Shown in pieces: positions 51,188-64,000 of a stretch of 64,000 nucleotides of DNA (position 1 is its first letter; every line of letters starts with the position of its first letter). Location of the stretch: the NCBI GenBank assembly GCA_028865545.1, contig JAGWJY010000008.1, forward strand, positions 25,189-89,188, given 5' to 3'. Position numbers and translations under genes: made by a program. Below the pieces are notes generated by a model that made no database searches, was not told where the DNA came from, and saw nothing but the letters and a program-made list of their open reading frames with translations. This stretch comes from Alphaproteobacteria bacterium (lineage in GTDB: Bacteria > Pseudomonadota > Alphaproteobacteria > Micropepsales > Micropepsaceae).

Positions 51188-52658
51188 CGAAGCGTTCCCG
51201 GCTGCAGTTTTCATCGGCGACGAAGTCTACCGCGGGGGCCCCCCTACGTGCGAGGGCGGTGCGCAGTTTTTCGCCCTGCCCCGCGAGCCAGGCGACCACC
51301 TCCGGCGCGGCATGTACGCGGATCGTCTTGCCGGGGGCGGCACGAGCCCCGGCCTCCACCCGCCGCAGGATATCCATCGCCACGGCGTCGGGCCGGCGGA
51401 CGTTCCCCTGCCCCGCGCAGCTCCCGCAGCTCTCCCCGACCAGCGACGCGAGGGGCTCGCGCACGCGCTTGCGGGTCAGTTCGACGAGGCCGAACTGCGA
51501 CATGGGAGAAATCGTGACCGGCACGCCGTCCTTGGCGAGATGCTCGGTGAGGGCCGCGACGACGCGCTCGGCATGCGCCGCGTCGCGCATATGAATGAAG
51601 TCGACGACGACCAGCCCGCCGATGCCGCGCAGCCGCAACTGCCGGCCGATCTCCTGCGCCGCTTCGAGGTTCACCGCGAAACCGGTGTCCTCGATCGCCG
51701 AGGCATGGGTGAAGCTGCCCGAATTGACGTCGACGGCGGTCAGCGCCTCGGTGCGCTCGATGGTGATCCAGCCGCCGCAAGGCAGCGCCACGCGCGGATG
51801 CAGCAGCCCGTCGATGTCGCTTTCGAGGTCGTGCATGTCGAACAGCGCGCCGGGGCCGGTGAAGAGTTCGATGCGGCTTTCCACGCCCGGCACGGCGCGT
51901 CGGCAAAACGCGCGCGCCGACTCCGCCGCCTCGGCATCGTCGATCAGGATGCGCGCCGTGTCGTCGTGAACGCCGTCGCGGATGGCGCGCGCCACGGCAT
52001 CGAGATCGCGGTGCAGCAGCGCGGGCGGCTTCGCCTGTTTGCGCGCCGCCAGGATCGCCCGCCACTCCTGCGCCAGGCGCACGGCGTCGTCGCGCAGGCC
52101 GTCGCCTTCCGCGCCGATGGCGGCGGTGCGGAAAATATAGCCGGCGCCGGGAAAAAGATCGTCGCCGGTGTCGTTGACCAGCGCCTCGCCCAGCGCCGCA
52201 AGGCGCCTGCGTTCGGCCTCGTCCTCGATGCGGCGCGACAGCGCGACGCCGGACTGATAGGGCGCCAGCACGCAAAGCCGGCCCGGAATGGTGACGGATG
52301 CCGACAGGCGCGCGCCTTTCTCGCCGATGGGATCCTTGATGATCTGCACCAGAACCTCGTCGCCCTCGCGCACCAATTCGCCGATGGCCGGCTCGCCGGA
52401 GGCATCGCCGAGGCAGCGCGCTTCATGCGCCCCGAGGAAGCCGGCGCGGTCCTGGCCGATCTCGACGAAAGCCGCCTGCACCGCGGGCACCACGCGCACG
52501 GCGCGGCCGAGCACGATGTCGCCGACGGAACTGCGCCCCGCGCCGCTTTCGTCGTCGCCGAGCACGCGCTCGCAGCTCAGCGCCTGGAGCCTGCCGTTTT
52601 CGACCATGGCGACGCGGATTTCCGCCGCGCCGATATTGATGAGGATTTCCTGCGCCAT
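51174..52658 (-). CDS. rng: Ribonuclease E/G family protein (RNase G)
   Basis: 494 residues. N-terminal S1-like part (AAFVEIGQDRAGFLGAHE), catalytic DNase-I-like region with magnesium aspartates in LTAVDVNSGSF and LVVVDFIHM, and a shortened zinc-link CGSCAGQG. RNase E/G cuts single-stranded A/U-rich RNA (rRNA processing, mRNA decay). The length and lack of a long C-terminal scaffold mark it as RNase G rather than RNase E. AAGG lies 5-8 bases before the ATG. Confidence 0.93.
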   Translation of the reverse strand: MAQEILINIGAAEIRVAMVENGRLQALSCERVLGDDESGAGRSSVGDIVLGRAVRVVPAVQAAFVEIGQDRAGFLGAHEARCLGDASGEPAIGELVREGDEVLVQIIKDPIGEKGARLSASVTIPGRLCVLAPYQSGVALSRRIEDEAERRRLAALGEALVNDTGDDLFPGAGYIFRTAAIGAEGDGLRDDAVRLAQEWRAILAARKQAKPPALLHRDLDAVARAIRDGVHDDTARILIDDAEAAESARAFCRRAVPGVESRIELFTGPGALFDMHDLESDIDGLLHPRVALPCGGWITIERTEALTAVDVNSGSFTHASAIEDTGFAVNLEAAQEIGRQLRLRGIGGLVVVDFIHMRDAAHAERVVAALTEHLAKDGVPVTISPMSQFGLVELTRKRVREPLASLVGESCGSCAGQGNVRRPDAVAMDILRRVEAGARAAPGKTIRVHAAPEVVAWLAGQGEKLRTALARRGAPAVDFVADENCSRERFDVGT

Positions 52659-52728
52659 GGGACCTTGAAGGTTGGAACGACAACTTAAAGCGCGTTGCCG
52701 TTCGATGCATTATATTCTTGCTGCGCCT

Positions 52729-52773
52729 CGTCATGGTTCGAGGCTCCGCTGCGCGGAGCACCTCACCATGACG
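52729..52773. repeat. Palindromic intergenic repeat unit
   Basis: Outer arms CGTCATGGT (52729-52737) and ACCATGACG (52765-52773), inner arms GCTCCGC / GCGGAGC (52743-52759) around TGC. The 'CTCATGGT...ACCATGA(C/G)G with GC-rich inner stem' form is that of short dispersed palindromes I recall from many alphaproteobacterial intergenic regions. Only one copy is seen in this window. Confidence 0.6.
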
Positions 52774-53285
52774 ATCACAATGGGCATGCAAAAGACTTCC
52801 GCAGCGCGCGAGCGCTCGGAGGTTTGCGTCTCCCCTCGCTTTGGACAAACGAGGGGCGGTGCGGGACGCCACGAGGGGCGTGCGCACGGTACTTCTCTCG
52901 TCCGCGCCTTGTGAGCCACGGACACGACTGGGCCACCTCACGGCGCCCCGCACCCGGCGATTTTCGGTGCCCTTCCGTCCGCGCTTTCCCCGGTCGCCCC
53001 TCCTGAAGGGCCAATCTGTGTTCTCTCTCCGAGAGCACAGACGGGACTTGCGTCCCCCGGCTTAGCAATCGTCTCGCGCGTGTCGCCCTCTCCCCGTCAG
53101 GATTTGTGGGCGGACGCGGCGAACGGCTGCACCCCTGACTCCATCCGGTGCGTTACGCCGGACTTCCTCAGACGCCGATTGCACCCCGCGATACGGACGG
53201 TCCGGGCCGCCCCCTCATGGGGTCCAACAATACTGATGTGGGGACTAATCCCCGCAATTAAAGGGGGTGCGACAGAATTATACAG
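52774..53285. other. Non-coding stretch with several hairpins between rng and rpoC
   Basis: About 500 bases with only low-complexity arginine/proline-rich frames and no gene. Hairpins seen: CCCCTCG/CGAGGGG (52832-52856), CTGTG...CTCTC/GAGAG...CACAG (53016-53040), GGGAC-TTGC-GTCCC (53043-53056). The block near 53221-53242 shares a 15-base string with the intergenic region at 36193. It resembles, from memory, repeated intergenic DNA of Rhizobiales that is often mis-annotated as small proteins. Identity as a repeat or RNA is unproven. Confidence 0.5.
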
Positions 53286-53337
53286 CCGGTGCGTGTAATA
53301 CGCAGAGTCATCCGCATCCGGTCAGCGCCGGCAACGG

Positions 53338-53367
53338 AAAAGGGCCGGTCTTGCGACCGGCCCTTTT
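53338..53367 (-). terminator. Intrinsic terminator of the rplK-rpoC operon
   Basis: AAAAGGGCCGGTC - TTGC - GACCGGCCCTTTT, a perfect 13-base dyad 50 bases past the rpoC stop. It works in both directions by symmetry; on the minus strand it ends with four T. Confidence 0.92.
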
Positions 53368-53417
53368 GCCGATACCTCGATATGCCGGCGACGCCTGTAC
53401 CGCCGCCTAACGCCGCA

Positions 53418-57611
<4,194 letters not shown>

Positions 57612-57663
57612 TACGAGCTTTCCTTTCAAACTTTCGCCATGACCGGACAAGCCGGCCATGTAA

Positions 57664-61746
<4,083 letters not shown>

Positions 61747-61782
61747 TCCACGTTCCTTAATCCACATCACTAAGAGCGAAAA

Positions 61783-61826
61783 CCACCGCCCCTTCGAAGC
61801 GCTGTTGGCGCTCCGAAGGGAGGTGG
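61783..61826 (-). promoter_or_regulatory. Intercistronic hairpin between rplL and rpoB
   Basis: Arms CCACC...CCCTTCG...GCGC and GCGC...CGAAGGG...GGTGG form a long, slightly bulged stem with a TGTTG loop. E. coli has an attenuator and an RNase III processing site at the same place, which lowers rpoB relative to rplL expression. A similar role is inferred here. Confidence 0.6.
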
Positions 61827-61875
61827 GTGAACGAAATATGCACGCGCACGCGGTTTTTCAAGCCGCCGCGCCTCC

Positions 61876-62250
61876 TTACTTCAACTCGACCTTCGCGCCT
61901 GCGTCTTCGAGCTGCTTTTTGATCTTGGCCGCTTCATCCTTGTTCACATCGGCTTTGACCTCTTTGGGAGCGCCCTCAACGAGGTCTTTCGCTTCCTTCA
62001 GGCCCAGGCCGGTGATCGCGCGGATTTCCTTGATGACATTGATCTTTTTGTCGCCAGCGGAGGCCAAGATGACCGTGAATTCGGTCTTCTCTGCCGCCGG
62101 AGCCGCCGCCGCTGCAGCCGGCGCGGCCGCGGCCGCGACAGGAGCAGCCGCTGAAACGCCCCACTTGTCCTCGAGCAGCTTCGCAAGCTCCGCCGCTTCC
62201 AGGACCGTAAGGCCCGACAAATCTTCAACCAGTTTTTCGATCTTCGACAT
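61876..62250 (-). CDS. rplL: 50S ribosomal protein L7/L12
   Basis: 124 residues. N-terminal dimerisation helix ([26 protein letters not shown]), flexible alanine-rich hinge, and C-terminal factor-binding domain ([43 protein letters not shown]). Recruits translation GTPases to the ribosome stalk. Starts 51 bases after rplJ. Confidence 0.99.
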   Translation of the reverse strand: MSKIEKLVEDLSGLTVLEAAELAKLLEDKWGVSAAAPVAAAAAPAAAAAAPAAEKTEFTVILASAGDKKINVIKEIRAITGLGLKEAKDLVEGAPKEVKADVNKDEAAKIKKQLEDAGAKVELK

Positions 62251-62301
62251 TTCTAAGTTCCTTCAAGTGTTTACGGGTTTGAATGTTGTTTGGATGTCGC
62301 C

Positions 62302-62820
62302 TTAAGCCGCTTCTTTGTTGGAATATGCGCCGATGACGCGGGCAAGCTGTCCGGCAGGCGCCTGAATGACGCCGGCAACTTTCGTCGCCGGAGCCAGCAG
62401 AAGACCGACAATCTTGCCTCTCAGCTCATCGAGCGACGGCAGGCTCGCGAGGGCCTTCACTCCCTCTGCATCGAGCATCGTCGCTCCGACCGAGCCACCC
62501 AGGATCACGAGTTTCGCGTTGTCCTTGGCGTAAGCCACCACCACCTTCGAAGCCGCGATCGGGTCGTTGCTAAATGCAATGCCCGTCGGACCTTTGAAGA
62601 GATGAGAGATGGCTTCCACGGCCGTTCCCTGAAGCGCACGAACGGCAAGACGGTTCTTTGCCACTTTGAACGATGCTCCGGCCGCACGCATGCGCGACCG
62701 CAGATCGCCCATCTGGGCAACCGTCATACCGGAATAGTGGGCGACTACCACGGAGCCGGCATTCGCGAAGACGCCTTTCAGCTCTTCGACAACTTCCGAC
62801 TTTTTGGCCTTCTCCACTGT
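62302..62820 (-). CDS. rplJ: 50S ribosomal protein L10
   Basis: 172 residues from the GTG at 62820, preferred because AAGGAGA stands about five bases upstream; an in-frame TTG at 62841 would add seven residues. Blocks [39 protein letters not shown] and [18 protein letters not shown] are typical. Anchors L7/L12 dimers to 23S rRNA and, in many bacteria, represses its own operon by binding the leader. Confidence 0.97.
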   Translation of the reverse strand, partial: TVEKAKKSEVVEELKGVFANAGSVVVAHYSGMTVAQMGDLRSRMRAAGASFKVAKNRLAVRALQGTAVEAISHLFKGPTGIAFSNDPIAASKVVVAYAKDNAKLVILGGSVGATMLDAEGVKALASLPSLDELRGKIVGLLLAPATKVAGVIQAPAGQLARVIGAYSNKEAA

Positions 62821-62841
62821 GCTCTCCTTCTCAACCGGCAA

Positions 62842-63047
62842 TGCTTGACGATCCGCACCACCGCCCTGTGACCAGATCGCGAGCCATGCCCGCGATCACT
62901 CCTGCCCCAGGGTTCAAACCCGATCTTGCGAAGGCTGCGCCTCCGAATCTCGGTTCTCGCCCCGTCTGCGCTGGAACTTTTAAGTCCCTACGGACTCCAG
63001 CGGTCTCGGACAGGTTCCGGCGATCGTCCGCCGGAATTCATAACTCC
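62842..63047 (-). promoter_or_regulatory. L10-type leader between rplA and rplJ
   Basis: A 206-base non-coding stretch. A perfect 8-base hairpin TTCCGGCG/CGCCGGAA (63015-63036) follows the rplA stop. Downstream on the minus strand GCTGGA (63001-62996) pairs with TCCAGC (62975-62970), followed by GCAGACGGGGCGAGAACCG, close to the kink-turn core of L10 leaders as I remember it. L10 or the L10-L12 complex would bind here to control rplJ-rplL translation. Confidence 0.6.
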
Positions 63048-63758
63048 TTACGCTTCCGCGCTCGCTGCGCCGACGGACGGGAGCGCGATCTTCACGCCCG
63101 GGCCCATCGTCGAACTGATGGAAACTTTTTTCACATAAGTACCCTTGGCGCCTTGCGGCCGGGCCTTGATGACGCTGTCGACGAACGTTTTCACGTTCTG
63201 AACGATCGCATCTTCGGTGAAACTCGCTTTGCCGACGCCAGCCTGCACGATGCCCGCCTTCTCGACGCGAAATTCCACTGCACCGCCCTTGGCGTCCTTG
63301 ATCGCGCCCGCAACATCCATCGTCACGGTACCGACCTTCGGGTTCGGCATCAGGCCGCGTGGGCCCAGCACCTTACCGAGGCGTCCGACGACACCCATCA
63401 TGTCCGGTGTGGCGATACAGCGGTCGAAGTTGATCTCGCCCTTCTGCACTTGCTCGGCCAAATCTTCGGCACCGACGATATCCGCGCCGGCAGCCCGCGC
63501 CTCATCGGCCTTCGGCCCCTTCGCGAACACGGCAACGCGCTGGGTACGGCCCGTGCCATTCGGCAGGGCGACGACGCCACGCACCATCTGATCGGCGTGA
63601 CGCGGATCGACACCCAAGTTGATCGCCAGTTCGATCGTCTCATCGAACTTCGCAGTGGCGCGCGACTTTATCAGCTTCACGGCCTCTTCCACGGAATAGG
63701 CCTTGTTGGCGTCGACGCCTTCGACAACTTTCTTGAATCTTTTCGACATCTTTGTCAT
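63048..63758 (-). CDS. rplA: 50S ribosomal protein L1
   Basis: 236 residues. ATG at 63758 preceded by GGGGTAA; a second ATG nine bases downstream (MSKRFKK) is also possible. Typical blocks: [67 protein letters not shown] and [19 protein letters not shown]. Binds 23S rRNA at the L1 stalk. Starts 5 bases after the rplK stop. Confidence 0.99.
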   Translation of the reverse strand: MTKMSKRFKKVVEGVDANKAYSVEEAVKLIKSRATAKFDETIELAINLGVDPRHADQMVRGVVALPNGTGRTQRVAVFAKGPKADEARAAGADIVGAEDLAEQVQKGEINFDRCIATPDMMGVVGRLGKVLGPRGLMPNPKVGTVTMDVAGAIKDAKGGAVEFRVEKAGIVQAGVGKASFTEDAIVQNVKTFVDSVIKARPQGAKGTYVKKVSISSTMGPGVKIALPSVGAASAEA

Positions 63759-63763
63759 GGCGG

Positions 63764-64000
63764 TTACCCCTTGACCTCGATGCCCATTGAACGCGCCGAA
63801 CCCTCGATCAGGCGCATGGCCATGTCGACGTCGTTTGCGTTCAAATCCTTCATCTTGGCTTCGGCGATCTGGCGAACCTGCGCCTTCGTCACCGAACCCG
63901 CGAAATCGCGCCCTGGCGCCTTCGATCCGGATTCGAGTCTCGCCGCCTTCTTGAGAAAATAAGACGCCGGGGGCGTCTTCATCTCGAAGGTGAACGACTT
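63764..64000 (-). CDS. rplK: 50S ribosomal protein L11, C-terminal part (5' end outside window)
   Basis: 79 codons are in the window. The visible part begins [33 protein letters not shown] and ends RSMGIEVKG, the RNA-binding C-terminal domain of L11 (GTPase centre). The gene continues past base 64000. First visible gene of rplK-rplA-rplJ-rplL-rpoB-rpoC. Confidence 0.98.
   Translation of the reverse strand, partial: KSFTFEMKTPPASYFLKKAARLESGSKAPGRDFAGSVTKAQVRQIAEAKMKDLNANDVDMAMRLIEGSARSMGIEVKG

Noticed and set aside
52800..53290. Several 60-100 residue frames between rng and rpoC
   Set aside because: Arginine/proline-rich, overlapping on both strands, no ribosome sites; treated as non-coding repeat-like DNA.

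Overview
The window reads as chromosomal DNA of an alphaproteobacterium. It carries the conserved block rplK-rplA-rplJ-rplL-rpoB-rpoC, an rng-yacG-tRNA-Phe group in the order usual for this class, many TonB-dependent receptors, and the CcmF-I (System I) cytochrome c maturation route. A sugar-polymer degrader that also encodes a porin-cytochrome (Mtr-like) module would fit something like Rhizomicrobium/Micropepsaceae. That is an inference from gene content, not a proven assignment.

Region 1 (1-12.9 kb) is cytochrome biogenesis and electron transfer. Two paralogous ccmF-ccmG-ccmH-ccmI sets lie tail to tail. In both, CcmF and the thioredoxin-like CcmG are fused in one reading frame. The left set is cut by the window edge. 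The right set (3.1-7.6 kb) lies downstream, on the same strand, of a four-gene operon: a NapC/NirT-type quinol dehydrogenase, a small two-haem ethylbenzene-dehydrogenase-like cytochrome, a decahaem MtrA/DmsE cytochrome and an MtrB/PioB outer-membrane barrel. Together they look like a route from the quinol pool across both membranes, with its own haem ligation genes. Two of the cytochromes carry CX3CH haem motifs.

Region 2 (13.1-35.8 kb) is an arabinan/L-arabinose locus. It has a MocR regulator, a galactose/arabinose 1-dehydrogenase, an exported aldose 1-epimerase, an operon of TonB receptor plus two GH43 arabinanases plus a GH51 arabinofuranosidase, a GntR/FCD regulator, araA-araB-araD, an SSS symporter with a small two-helix membrane protein, a second SSS symporter and a GH127-family beta-L-arabinofuranosidase. 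A TTGTCTG heptamer recurs upstream of several of these units.

Region 3 (36.3-49.2 kb) is a maltose/starch-type locus. It has an MFS sugar transporter, a LacI-family regulator, three GH13 enzymes, a TonB receptor and glucokinase. Four nearly identical copies of a GAATAC/GTATGC operator-like sequence sit 130-150 bases before the start codons of the four outward-facing transcription units. They define a probable local LacI regulon.

Region 4 (49.4-64 kb) is housekeeping: tRNA-Phe, a FadL-type porin, yacG, rng, a roughly 700-base non-coding stretch with palindromic repeats, then the rpoC-rpoB-rplL-rplJ-rplA-rplK operon on the minus strand with its terminator, an intercistronic hairpin and an L10-type leader. 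I found no CRISPR array, transposase or integrase. The least explained parts are the candidate structured RNA at 35.9-36.25 kb, which ends in an orphan terminator, and the non-coding stretch at 52.7-53.3 kb. The two share a 15-base block.
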